Shown here piece after piece: positions 17,422 to 25,721 of a stretch of 64,000 bases of DNA. The stretch covers positions 310,001 to 374,000 of the forward strand of contig NZ_CANMBJ010000004.1 in the NCBI RefSeq assembly GCF_947496075.1. Reading direction: 5' to 3'. This DNA is from an uncultured Tateyamaria sp. Its GTDB lineage: Bacteria > Pseudomonadota > Alphaproteobacteria > Rhodobacterales > Rhodobacteraceae. Every line of letters begins with the position of its first letter. Positions within the stretch are counted from its first letter, which is position 1. Both the position numbers and the translations under genes were made by a program. The notes under the pieces are model-generated. The model made no database searches. It was not told the origin of the DNA and saw nothing but the letters and a program-made list of their open reading frames with translations.

Positions 17422-17755
17422 TCAGAAGTTTCCCAAGGCGGTCTCGGTCAGGATCAACTTGTCGAACGCCACGTCAGATACGGTTTTCCTCAGCCGCTCA
17501 TTCTCTTTCTGCAATCGTTTGAGTTCCTTCAGCTGGTCGGCTCCCATCCCGCCATACTGCTTGCGCAAGCGATAGTATGTCTGCTCGGTGATGCGCACTT
17601 CGGGGATCGCGTCGACCCGCGGCATTCCTTGCCTTACAAGCACCTCAACCTGCCGAAACTTCGTGACAATTTCTTCTGGCTTGTGCCTCTTCGTAGCCAT
17701 CTTCATCCTCTGTTTTTCTAAACATAACAGCGGACCACTTCCGGGGTGAGGATCA
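17135..17755 (-). mobile_element. Internally deleted IS3-family insertion sequence
   Basis: About 620 bases bounded by imperfect terminal inverted repeats (TGATCAGCCCCATCTGAATG at the left; the complement of the right end reads TGATCCTCACCCCGGAAGTG, both continuing into TGGTCCG). The element is flanked by GAAA on both sides (17131-17134 and 17756-17759), a 4-base target duplication usual for IS3. It holds an intact orfA but only the two ends of orfB, so about half the expected length is missing. It lies between the globin and NsrR genes. Confidence 0.8.
17422..17706 (-). CDS. IS3-family transposase OrfA (intact)
   Basis: A 94-residue DNA-binding OrfA. It has the MATKRHKPEEIVTKFRQVEV start, a helix-turn-helix (ITEQTYYRLRKQYGGM) and a leucine-zipper stretch (LKELKRLQKENERLRKTVSD), ending DKLILTETALGNF. 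It is open throughout, but with the matching orfB destroyed it cannot support transposition alone. Confidence 0.85.
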   Translation of the reverse strand: MKMATKRHKPEEIVTKFRQVEVLVRQGMPRVDAIPEVRITEQTYYRLRKQYGGMGADQLKELKRLQKENERLRKTVSDVAFDKLILTETALGNF

Positions 17756-17780
17756 GAAATACTGTGATGAAACTTATATT

Positions 17781-17808
17781 TTGCATTTGAGTTACCAATA
17801 AAATGCAA
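17781..17808. promoter_or_regulatory. Inverted repeat TTGCATTT-N12-AAATGCAA before the nsrR-like gene
   Basis: Perfect 8-base arms, 12 bases apart, ending 12 bases before the regulator's ATG. TGCATTT/AAATGCA cores resemble published NsrR sites in other proteobacteria, which are more closely spaced. It may be an autoregulatory operator. Confidence 0.5.
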
Positions 17809-17820
17809 TAGGTATCAGAT

Positions 17821-18270
17821 ATGCAGCTTTCAACATTCTCTGACTACGCGATCCGCACGCTCATGCATCTGGCGGTGGCGGATAGACACATGCTGACAAC
17901 GCGTCAGATTGCAGTCATTCATGGGGCAAAATACAATCATCTTGCAAAAGTCACCCAGTGGCTTGTGCGGGAAGGCTATGTCGTTTCGATGCGCGGCAGA
18001 GCGGGTGGACTGAAACTTGCCGTGGATACGAAAGACATTAATGTGGGTCTTGTTTTGCGAGACCTTGAACGTCAAAGCGTACTTGTCGAATGCATGAGGG
18101 CCGATGGCGGATCCTGCATTTTGTCGCCGTTGTGTCCGCTTACAGCGGCTTTGAAGGCTGCACAGACAGCTTTCTTTGAGTCCCTTTCCCAACTCACACT
18201 CCACGACCTGACAAATGAGAACCGCCCAATTGGCCATTTGCTGTCGCGACTTAATGATGACGTAGCCTAG
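17821..18270 (+). CDS. nsrR: Rrf2-family NO-responsive repressor, NsrR-like
   Basis: A 149-residue Rrf2 regulator. It starts MQLSTFSDYAIRTLMHLA, the family signature, with the winged helix at about residues 1-65 (ITTRQIAVIHGAKYNHLAKV, RGRAGGLKLA). Three cysteines at 91, 99 and 105 (C-x7-C-x5-C) are placed as in NsrR, where they hold an NO-sensitive iron-sulfur cluster. The globin upstream on the same strand is a typical NsrR target. An IS3 remnant now separates the two genes, and an inverted repeat lies just before this gene. Confidence 0.82.
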   Translation: MQLSTFSDYAIRTLMHLAVADRHMLTTRQIAVIHGAKYNHLAKVTQWLVREGYVVSMRGRAGGLKLAVDTKDINVGLVLRDLERQSVLVECMRADGGSCILSPLCPLTAALKAAQTAFFESLSQLTLHDLTNENRPIGHLLSRLNDDVA

Positions 18271-18516
18271 AGATAAAAAGCGAACGTGGACCTTAACCTC
18301 AACTCACTGAGTCGGACCGTTTTGGTATAGAATCCATTCCTGTTTTTTTCTGTTTATTGGCTTGCGGTCAGCTAGGAATTTGCAGGCATGCACAGGCAAA
18401 CTGTCGAATGTCCGCTTCCCGCCGTTGGTGTTGAATTGCCATGTCCGCCTTGGGCTGGATCCAGTCAATCAACCAAAGCCGTCAAACGACCGCTCCGAGC
18501 CCAATTTGCGCATCCG

Positions 18517-19068
18517 TCAGGTTGCATCGAATGACGGCTCGTGGCGACAAAGCTCGACCAACCGTTCCTCGACTGGCGAGGACTGTACGATGGACGAGTT
18601 GGTCGCACCGAACGGCACGATCCGGTCGATGACCGCTTCCATTTCCGCCACGTCGCGGACATGCGCGCGTGCAACGAAGCAATCCTCTCCAGACACGCGA
18701 TCACAGGCGACGATCTGAGGCGTGTCCTGAATCGCCTCAATCATGTTCTTCATCTCGCCCGGGAGAGGTCTTGCGCGGATCAGGAGCGTCAGGCCATAGC
18801 CGAGGCGAGCGGGATCGATGCGCGCGCCATATCCAGTGATGATGCCCACATCCTCAAGACGCCGCACACGGTCCGCGACGCTGGGGGCGGAAAGACCCAC
18901 ACGGCGGGACAGTTCTGCGCGGGGAATGCGTGCGTCTGCGCACAGCTCACGGAGAATCGCAGCGTCGATGCTGTCGAGACCCACTTCGTCTGATCGAAGG
19001 TTTTTGGGTGTTTTTTCCTTCATTCTCGAATTCATTTCCGCCTCTGACATGCCCAGTCTCCATATCAC
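18517..19068 (-). CDS. Lrp/AsnC-family transcriptional regulator
   Basis: A 183-residue regulator. An N-terminal helix-turn-helix (LDSIDAAILRELCADARI, RRVGLSAPSVADRVRRLEDVGII) is followed by the RAM ligand domain (about 100-170) with the GEDCFVARAHVRDVAEME stretch. Lrp/AsnC proteins respond to amino acids. It is divergent from a RhtA-like exporter, with 29 bases between the starts, so amino-acid-controlled export is a likely pairing. The start at 19068 has AAAGGCGG upstream; an in-frame ATG at 19050 is an alternative. Confidence 0.9.
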   Translation of the reverse strand: MIWRLGMSEAEMNSRMKEKTPKNLRSDEVGLDSIDAAILRELCADARIPRAELSRRVGLSAPSVADRVRRLEDVGIITGYGARIDPARLGYGLTLLIRARPLPGEMKNMIEAIQDTPQIVACDRVSGEDCFVARAHVRDVAEMEAVIDRIVPFGATNSSIVQSSPVEERLVELCRHEPSFDAT

Positions 19069-19097
19069 AAGCCGCCTTTACCTTGCATCATCATATC

Positions 19098-20036
19098 ATG
19101 TCAGATCACACCCCTGCAAACTCCGCCCGCACCAGCGCTCCGGGCGCCATGTCACGCATATCCGAGACCGTTCCCCCTCACGCATGGTTCGGCGTCTCAG
19201 CCGTTTTCCACTATCTTGGCCCCGCCTTTGCGGTCCTGTTGTTTCCGGTCGTCGGGGTGCTGGGCGTCGCCTGGTTCCGCATCGCTTCGGCCGCCCTGAT
19301 CTTCGCCCCCGTCACGAAGCCATGGCGCACCTTCAAGACATCGACGCCCCGCGAGCGCGTTCTTCTGCTCGCGCTTGGCGGTTGTCTTGCGGTGATGAAC
19401 AGCTCTTTCTACCTGGCGCTCGACCGGCTGCCGATCTCGCTGGTCGCCGCCATCGAGTTCGTTGGCACGATCGGGATCGCACTCTGGGGTCTTCGCACGG
19501 GGCGAAACTGTCTTGCCTTCGCCTTTGCCATCATCGGTGTGGCCCTTCTGATCGACGTGCCGTCGCTTCTGGCGGTGGGCGGACCCGCCCTTACGTCTGA
19601 CCTTCTGGGCTTGTTCTGGGCTGTGCTGAACGGCTCCCTGTTTGTTCTCTACATCATCCTCGGCCACAAGATTTCCGAAGGCGGCGCATCAGGCGGCGTG
19701 GAACGTCTGGGGGCTGCCATGACAGCGGCGTTCATCTTCGTCATGCCAATCGGGTTCTTGCAGGCGCTTGAGGCCTTCGGTGCGCCGTTACTGGTTTTGG
19801 CCGGGATCGGCGTTGGTATCTGTTCCTCGGTCATCCCGTATGTCTGCGACCAACTCGCCATGGCCCGCCTGCCCCGCGCCAGCTTCGCACTTTTGTTGGC
19901 CCTGTTGCCTGCGACCGCCACGATCATTGGCGTGATAGTGTTGCGGCAGATTCCGAGCGCCACCGACATGCTTGGTGTGGCTTTGGTTATGATCGGCGTT
20001 GCCGTCCATAAACCCGCTCCCGTGTTATCGCAGTAG
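19098..20036 (+). CDS. EamA-family transporter, RhtA-like amino acid exporter
   Basis: A 312-residue membrane protein with about ten helices in two EamA repeats. The segment LLFPVVGVLGVAWFRIASAALI and the run VAAIEFVGTIGIALWG match the RhtA branch (threonine/homoserine export in E. coli), as does IPYVCDQLAMARLPRASFALL in the second half. The start at 19098 was selected because the longer frame overlaps the divergent regulator. No strong ribosome site is seen; an in-frame ATG 18 codons on is possible. The substrate is inferred to be an amino acid from the Lrp neighbour. Confidence 0.82.
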   Translation: MSDHTPANSARTSAPGAMSRISETVPPHAWFGVSAVFHYLGPAFAVLLFPVVGVLGVAWFRIASAALIFAPVTKPWRTFKTSTPRERVLLLALGGCLAVMNSSFYLALDRLPISLVAAIEFVGTIGIALWGLRTGRNCLAFAFAIIGVALLIDVPSLLAVGGPALTSDLLGLFWAVLNGSLFVLYIILGHKISEGGASGGVERLGAAMTAAFIFVMPIGFLQALEAFGAPLLVLAGIGVGICSSVIPYVCDQLAMARLPRASFALLLALLPATATIIGVIVLRQIPSATDMLGVALVMIGVAVHKPAPVLSQ

Positions 20037-20095
20037 CGGGTACTACCTGATCGAATGGCAACTTTTGCCGGGATCGGAGACCGGGTTTGCGCGGT

Positions 20096-21349
20096 TCAGA
20101 AGCGATCCAGCGCGTAGGCGCTGAGGCTGATGTTCTCCGGTTCGCTGCATACCGTTCTGGCAAGTATGTCACCTGACTTGGGAGCCATCATGAGGCCATA
20201 ATGCGAGTGGCCAAAGTTCACGAAGAGCCCTGGCTGATCCGTGACCGGCCCAAGTGCGGGCAGGCTGTCTGGAAAGGATGGGCGTCGGCCCATCCAGAAT
20301 GTTGTTTCATCCGTCCGCAGGTTTGGAAATGCGGACACGGCTACATCAATCAATTGCTGTCTACGACGTTTCGTCGGTGGAGCGTCGACCGGTGCAAACT
20401 CGGCCTGACCGGCAACACGCACGCCGTTCTCCATGCTGCTGGCCACGAATTTTGCGTCCACGTCCATAACCGAATTGTTGATCTCGATGCCGGGATCACT
20501 GAACTCGACGTGATAGCCACGCTCCGCCATCAGCGGAACGGACATGCCGAGGTCGGTCAGGAGACCGGGGCTCCACGCGCCCAGACAAAGAACGACGCGC
20601 TCCGCCTGGAAGGTCCCGTCGTCGCACTGGACTTCCCAGTAGCTCTGGTCAGTGCGATGGATGCGCCTGGCCATTGTCCGTTTGTACGTGGCACCCATCT
20701 CGCGCGCTTTTTGCGCCAGGACCTGACCCAGTCTGCCCGGCGAACGCATACGGGCTTGCCCTTTTATCAGGACGGCGGCGCCAAAGTCCGGACCGAGTTC
20801 GGGTTCGATGTCTGCCAGTCGGTCCTTTCCAACAAGCTCCAGATCAGCGCCCATCTCGCTCCGAATAAGGTAGTCGATGGATTGCAGATTGGCGCGGCTG
20901 CCATCACGAAACGCATGTACGTACATGCTGTCGGTAATCAGCCCCTCATGCCCCGTGCCCGTCAGATGCCTTTGATACAGTTCGATGGATGGTCCGCAAA
21001 GATGGGACATGGCCTCGGCGCGGGCACGCACATTTTCTTCGCGGCCACCACGAAGAAAGCTGAGGCCCCACGGGATCATTTTCAGCAGGGACCTTGGGTG
21101 GATAGACAAAGGTCGACCGTAGCCAAACATGAGCCTTGGGATCGATTTCCACGTGCCGGGCAGCGACTGCGGGATGATTGACCAGGGTGACACCACCCCG
21201 GCATTGCCCATCGAGGTTTCCTGGCCGGGCTCGCCCTTGTCTATCAGCGTGACCGGAACGCCCTTTTCAAGCAGCGATAGCGCTGTGCAGATGCCGACAA
21301 TGCCTGCACCGAGGACAATGACAGGCGTTCGGTTGTCAGGCTGCAGCAT
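20096..21349 (-). CDS. FAD-dependent oxidoreductase, DadA-like (D-amino acid dehydrogenase family)
   Basis: A 417-residue flavoprotein of the DAO family. The dinucleotide fold is GAGIVG (residues 14-19), followed by VTLIDKGEPGQETSMGNAGVVSPW, the usual DadA-type flavin-contact loop. The C-terminus has WMGRRPSFPDSLPALGPV and FGHSHYGLMMAP, which close the FAD site. DadA oxidises D-amino acids to keto acids with electrons to the respiratory chain, but family members also take other amines. The gene overlaps the end of the TRAP permease gene by 14 bases, so the imported compound is probably its substrate. Confidence 0.85.
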   Translation of the reverse strand: MLQPDNRTPVIVLGAGIVGICTALSLLEKGVPVTLIDKGEPGQETSMGNAGVVSPWSIIPQSLPGTWKSIPRLMFGYGRPLSIHPRSLLKMIPWGLSFLRGGREENVRARAEAMSHLCGPSIELYQRHLTGTGHEGLITDSMYVHAFRDGSRANLQSIDYLIRSEMGADLELVGKDRLADIEPELGPDFGAAVLIKGQARMRSPGRLGQVLAQKAREMGATYKRTMARRIHRTDQSYWEVQCDDGTFQAERVVLCLGAWSPGLLTDLGMSVPLMAERGYHVEFSDPGIEINNSVMDVDAKFVASSMENGVRVAGQAEFAPVDAPPTKRRRQQLIDVAVSAFPNLRTDETTFWMGRRPSFPDSLPALGPVTDQPGLFVNFGHSHYGLMMAPKSGDILARTVCSEPENISLSAYALDRF

Positions 21350-23549
21350 TGGCGGTTCTTCGTGCGATGGCCTGACTGATGATTGCTGGCGCAGCGATCA
21401 GAAGCGCGACCAGATCAGCCTGCAGGGACGGCGCGATGAACACCAGGCCAGCGATGGCCAGCAGAACACGGAAAACCGCACCCATCGGTGCGAGCCAGTA
21501 GCCGACGACCGCGGCTGACAAGGAGATGACACCTGCGATGCAGCTTGCGGCGGTATAGGTGAATTCCCATAGGTCGAAGCCAGTGGACGACACGAAAAGC
21601 AGCACGGGTGCATAGACGAATGCCATTGGCGCGACGACCTTCCCGAGGCCGAGTGTGAAGGCGCTGATCCCGGTTCGGAACGGGTTCGAGTTGGCGATCG
21701 CTGCGGCGGCGTAGGCCGAGGTGCAGACCGGCGGCGTAATCTCGGCGACCACGCCGTAGTAGAGCACGAACATGTGCGATGCGATCGGCGGGATACCAAG
21801 CTGTGCCAATGCCGGTTGGGCGACCGATACGAGCATGATGTAGAGCGCAGTTGTCGGCACGCCGGCACCCATCAGGATGCAGGCCAGCGCGATAAAGACC
21901 AGGCTGATGAACAAAGTCAGGTCTTCGACAGTAAAAAGTTCATAGGCGCCGAACTGGAACAGCCAGATCAGGTCATTGCCAAGGTTGGTAGCCGCCTGTG
22001 TGACCATGAAGCCGATGCGGAAGCCGACACCCGTTGTGTTGATGACACCGATGACAATGCCCACCGCTGCCGAGGCTGCGCCGACCGCTAGCGCATATTT
22101 CACACCGGTCTCGAACGTGTCCGCCATTTCAGACAGCGTGGTGCGATGTTGCGGATTGAGTGTCGCGAGGACCGCACCGCCGATCAGGATGATCGACATG
22201 GTCAGGTCAAATCCGCCGCCCAAGTATTTCCAGGCGACGAAGGCGATGAAAGCGGCGGCGTAAACCAGTGTGATCGGCACTTTCATCCGGCTCATCCCCG
22301 CGATGATGGCCAACGAGATGCCGCAGAACGCCGACATATAGGGTGTGTAGCCCGAGAACAGCACGACCAGCAGCCCGACCAGCGGGACGATGTTGGCCCA
22401 GCCGTCACGCCAGACCGCGCCAAGCTGCGGCAGTGCGTCCTTCGTCAGCCCCTTCAGCCCGAGGCGGCGGGCCATTAGATGGACAACAGTAAAGACGCCG
22501 ACATAGTGCAGCAAAGCAGGGAAGATCGCGGCGATGACGATGGTGGTGTAGGGCACCTCGAGAAACTCCGCCATGATGAAGGCCGCAGCCCCCATGATGG
22601 GTGGCGTGATCTGACCGCCCGCCGACGCCGCAGCTTCGACGCCGCCCGCGAAATGGCCGGGATAGCCGAGGCGTTTCATGTTCGGGATGGTCAGCGCACC
22701 GGTTGAAACCGTGTTCGCGACCGATGAGCCCGAGATCGTGCCGAAGAAGGCCGAGGACACGACTGACACTTTCGCCGGACCGCCGGTATAGCGGCCTGCG
22801 AGGATGGTGGCGTTGTCGATGAAGAGCTGCCCGAGGCCGGTACGTTGGGCGATCACGCCGAAGAGGACAAAGTGAAACACGATGGTCGACACGACCCAAA
22901 GCGTGACACCGAAAATGCCTTCTTGCGGGAAGTACATCGACGAAACGAACGTGTTGAACTTCACACCCGGGTGTTGGAGCAGGCCCGGAAAGACTGGTCC
23001 GAACAGAGCGTAGCAGATGAAAACGCTGATGATCAAAGGCAAGATCCAGCCCAGGGTGCGTCGCGCAATGTCGAGGACGAGTACGATCAGGATGCAGCCG
23101 AACAGCATGTCAAAGCCGTTCGGATTGCCCATCCGGAAGGTCATCTCCTCAACCCCCAGCCAGGCGACGCCGCGCCACGCAAAGCCAAGGTATAGCGCCG
23201 ATGCGACGCCGAGGATCATCAGGATGATGTCAAGGTAAGGCACGCCGCCAAGGCGCAAGGTGCCGGTATTCAGATCAAATGAGGTCTTCGTTTTGATCAA
23301 CGGATAGAAGGAATAGGTTAGAATAAAGAGACCCGATAGATGCCAGCCCATGTGCCAATAGTCCGGCGGGAGCGCGAAACCTGCGGTAAGGTAATGGTAC
23401 ACGGCGAAGGTGAGGGCGACGTAGCGAAGGAATTTGCCGAAGACCGGTGTGACCGAGCGGGTTGCGGCCCCTTCATCGTATTTTTCTTCGATCGCTGCGA
23501 GCTCAGCTTCCGTCAACTCGCGCACGTCTTCTGATCGCGGATCGCTCAT
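21336..23549 (-). CDS. TRAP transporter fused permease (TAXI-type DctQM)
   Basis: A 737-residue membrane protein combining the small and large TRAP permease subunits. After a charged N-terminus come several helices of the Q-like part (about 40-200) and then the M-like domain with FFGTISGSSVANTVSTGALTIP, GQITPPIMGAAAFIMAEFL and VAEITPPVCTSAYAAAAIA, signature loops of DctM. Import is driven by an ion gradient with an extracytoplasmic binding protein. The partner TAXI gene lies upstream, separated by a strong terminator. Confidence 0.93.
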   Translation of the reverse strand: MSDPRSEDVRELTEAELAAIEEKYDEGAATRSVTPVFGKFLRYVALTFAVYHYLTAGFALPPDYWHMGWHLSGLFILTYSFYPLIKTKTSFDLNTGTLRLGGVPYLDIILMILGVASALYLGFAWRGVAWLGVEEMTFRMGNPNGFDMLFGCILIVLVLDIARRTLGWILPLIISVFICYALFGPVFPGLLQHPGVKFNTFVSSMYFPQEGIFGVTLWVVSTIVFHFVLFGVIAQRTGLGQLFIDNATILAGRYTGGPAKVSVVSSAFFGTISGSSVANTVSTGALTIPNMKRLGYPGHFAGGVEAAASAGGQITPPIMGAAAFIMAEFLEVPYTTIVIAAIFPALLHYVGVFTVVHLMARRLGLKGLTKDALPQLGAVWRDGWANIVPLVGLLVVLFSGYTPYMSAFCGISLAIIAGMSRMKVPITLVYAAAFIAFVAWKYLGGGFDLTMSIILIGGAVLATLNPQHRTTLSEMADTFETGVKYALAVGAASAAVGIVIGVINTTGVGFRIGFMVTQAATNLGNDLIWLFQFGAYELFTVEDLTLFISLVFIALACILMGAGVPTTALYIMLVSVAQPALAQLGIPPIASHMFVLYYGVVAEITPPVCTSAYAAAAIANSNPFRTGISAFTLGLGKVVAPMAFVYAPVLLFVSSTGFDLWEFTYTAASCIAGVISLSAAVVGYWLAPMGAVFRVLLAIAGLVFIAPSLQADLVALLIAAPAIISQAIARRTANAAA

Positions 23550-23582
23550 AACGCGCCCTCCTCAGGTCGAATGTCGTTGATC

Positions 23583-23617
23583 AAAAAAGAAACGGACGGC
23601 TATGGCCGTCCGTTTCT
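23583..23617 (-). terminator. Strong hairpin between TAXI binding protein and permease genes
   Basis: A perfect 13-bp stem (AGAAACGGACGGC paired with GCCGTCCGTTTCT) with a 4-base loop. In the minus-strand direction it is followed by TTTTTT, so it would terminate transcripts coming from the binding-protein gene. Read-through would supply the permease and oxidase genes at a lower level. Confidence 0.88.
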
Positions 23618-23626
23618 GTTGGGAGG

Positions 23627-24637
23627 TTATTCGAGAAGCCCGGCTTCCTTATAGAACTTCTCTGCACCGGCATGCAGCGGCACGCCCAGAGCAGCGATGC
23701 CGTCAAGCGCCGTGTCTGGTGTGATCTGCTTGCCCTTCGCGTGGCCGTTGTCCAGGAGCTTGCGCGTGTTGTCGTTCCACAGCGCAGCGGTGATGCCGTA
23801 AACAAGCTCTTCGGATAGGTCGGACGACACCACCAGAAGCGCGGACACCGCAGGCGTTTTCACATCGTAGTCGATGCCTTCGTACACGCCTGCCGGGATC
23901 ATCGACGGTATGTAGGCCGGGATAACCTCGTTGATCTTGGCGAGATCCTCTTCGGTGAAGGTGTGAAGCTCCATGCCCTTGGTTGTGGCCAGTTGAACCA
24001 TCGCCGAGACCGGCCAGCCCGCAGCGTAGAAGTAGGCGTCTAGCTGACCGTCGGCGAGACGTTCAGCGGACTGTGAGTTGTTCAATTCGGCCTCGTCGTA
24101 GTTGTCGCGGTTCAGGCCCCATTCGGCCAGCATCATCTCGACAGCGACCTGCGTGCCAGAACCAGCCTGCGCTATGCCGACGCGCTTGCCTTCGAGATCG
24201 GACAGCGAGGCGATGCTTGCACCTTCGGGCAGAACCAGATGGAGGTCTTCGGGATAGAGGTTCGCAACGATCCGCAGCTTTTCATGCGGCTTACCGTCGA
24301 ACTTGCCCTCGCCCAAATACATCGAGCGGGTCACATCCGCGGCGGCCATACCTGCTTCCAACTCACCGTTCTGCACGGCGGTGTTGTTGAAGACCGACGC
24401 CGTGGTCGACTGAGCAATTGCGATCAGGCCGGGCACACCGCATTGGCCACCTTCATCGCAGGGCCGCGATCCCGGAGGCGCTGAAATGCCGTTGGCAATG
24501 GTGCCCCCAATCGGGAAATAGGTGCCGCCCGCACTGCCAGTGCCGATCCGGAAAAATGTCGGGTCCTGTGCAAAGGCTGTGCCTGCACTCAACGTTGCAG
24601 CAACAGCAAAAGCCAAAAGTTTTGATGATTTGTTCAT
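23627..24637 (-). CDS. TAXI-family TRAP transporter solute-binding protein
   Basis: A 336-residue periplasmic protein. A signal peptide (KLLAFAVAATLSAGTAFA) precedes FFRIGTGSAGGTYFPIGG, the start signature of TAXI binding proteins. The inner segment GKRVGIAQAGSGTQ also fits. It captures a small organic acid or amino acid and delivers it to the fused permease. The start at 24637 was chosen because AGGGAG precedes it; a longer frame lacks a signal peptide at its front. It is the first gene of the TAXI-permease-DadA unit and is divergent from a LysR gene. Confidence 0.92.
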   Translation of the reverse strand: MNKSSKLLAFAVAATLSAGTAFAQDPTFFRIGTGSAGGTYFPIGGTIANGISAPPGSRPCDEGGQCGVPGLIAIAQSTTASVFNNTAVQNGELEAGMAAADVTRSMYLGEGKFDGKPHEKLRIVANLYPEDLHLVLPEGASIASLSDLEGKRVGIAQAGSGTQVAVEMMLAEWGLNRDNYDEAELNNSQSAERLADGQLDAYFYAAGWPVSAMVQLATTKGMELHTFTEEDLAKINEVIPAYIPSMIPAGVYEGIDYDVKTPAVSALLVVSSDLSEELVYGITAALWNDNTRKLLDNGHAKGKQITPDTALDGIAALGVPLHAGAEKFYKEAGLLE

Positions 24638-24757
24638 TATATACTCCCTGTGAACAGACTTCTGAAAGCGTGTCATGCGAAGAAGCCTAGACAGCCGAAT
24701 AAATAAATTCCAATTTTATTAATCTGTGTTTTGATAGATTTAGCTTATACATCGACT

Positions 24758-25705
24758 ATGAACTTTACCCAGATATCGACATTTCAAGCCGTCATGACAT
24801 CCGCCTCGTTGTCCGATGCGGCGACCAAACTGGGCCGGACGCAGCCCGCGGTGAGCGCCGCAATCAAGGCGCTCGAAGATCAACTTGGGCTGCAACTCTT
24901 TGAAAGGCGGGGAAGAAAACTGATCCCGGTGCCGGAAGCCCAGTATCTTCTGACCGAGGCCGACGCAATTCTTTCGCAGCTCAACCGCGTGCGGCAGACC
25001 ATGCGCAGTCTTTCAGACGGTCACAGCGGGACTCTGAAAGTGGCTGCCATGCCAGGCCCGGTCTCGCTGATCTTTCCGAAATTCATTGCTTCAAAAGTAA
25101 GCGATACTGAAGGCATCTCCATCTCGATCCAGGCCCGAACGTCCAACCAGATCGCTGAACTCACGCGCGCGCAGTCCATCGACTTTGGCTTTGCCGATGC
25201 CGCAAACACTGAACCCGAGGAAAACCTGTATCGTTCAGTTGTCATAAGCGCCGACTGCCCGGTGGCTGTGCCGGAAAACCACCCGCTCGCACAAAAATCC
25301 GAAATCAGTTTTGCGGACCTTGATGATCAACCGCTGGGCACCTTGCCGCAATCGCATCGGCAGACCCAGGATCTTGCGAGCCGATTTGCAGCTGAAAGCT
25401 TGTCGCTGCGGGCAACGATTGAAAGCCAAACTTTCTTGCCAATCCTGCATTTCGTCGCTGCGGGCCGTTGCTGCACCGTGTTGGACCCGCTGTCGGTTTT
25501 TCTTGTCAATGCGGATGCACCAATGGTCGGGGGCATTGCAATTCGTCCGATGGCAGACCCGATCAGGTACTACTATGCGATCTACTCTCCTCGCTATCGA
25601 CCGATTTCGGTAATCGCCAGGAACCTGCTCGGGGCATGGCAGGCAGAAGTTATGAAACTGCTGGACAGCTCTGGGTTCAATCCACGATTTGAAGGTAAGG
25701 CTTAG
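24758..25705 (+). CDS. LysR-family regulator, likely controlling the TAXI-TRAP/DadA genes
   Basis: A 315-residue LysR protein. The N-terminal helix-turn-helix (STFQAVMTSASLSDAATKLGRTQPAVSAAIKALE) is complete, and the C-terminal effector domain runs from about 90 to 300 (GTLKVAAMPGPVS, IDFGFADA, HFVAAGRCCTVLD). It is divergent from the TAXI gene, with 120 A+T-rich bases between, the common LysR layout. The effector is probably the transported solute. The start was set at the ATG 24758, because the upstream TTG lies in probable promoter sequence. Confidence 0.9.
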   Translation: MNFTQISTFQAVMTSASLSDAATKLGRTQPAVSAAIKALEDQLGLQLFERRGRKLIPVPEAQYLLTEADAILSQLNRVRQTMRSLSDGHSGTLKVAAMPGPVSLIFPKFIASKVSDTEGISISIQARTSNQIAELTRAQSIDFGFADAANTEPEENLYRSVVISADCPVAVPENHPLAQKSEISFADLDDQPLGTLPQSHRQTQDLASRFAAESLSLRATIESQTFLPILHFVAAGRCCTVLDPLSVFLVNADAPMVGGIAIRPMADPIRYYYAIYSPRYRPISVIARNLLGAWQAEVMKLLDSSGFNPRFEGKA

Positions 25706-25721
25706 CCCAGAGAGTGGCCCC

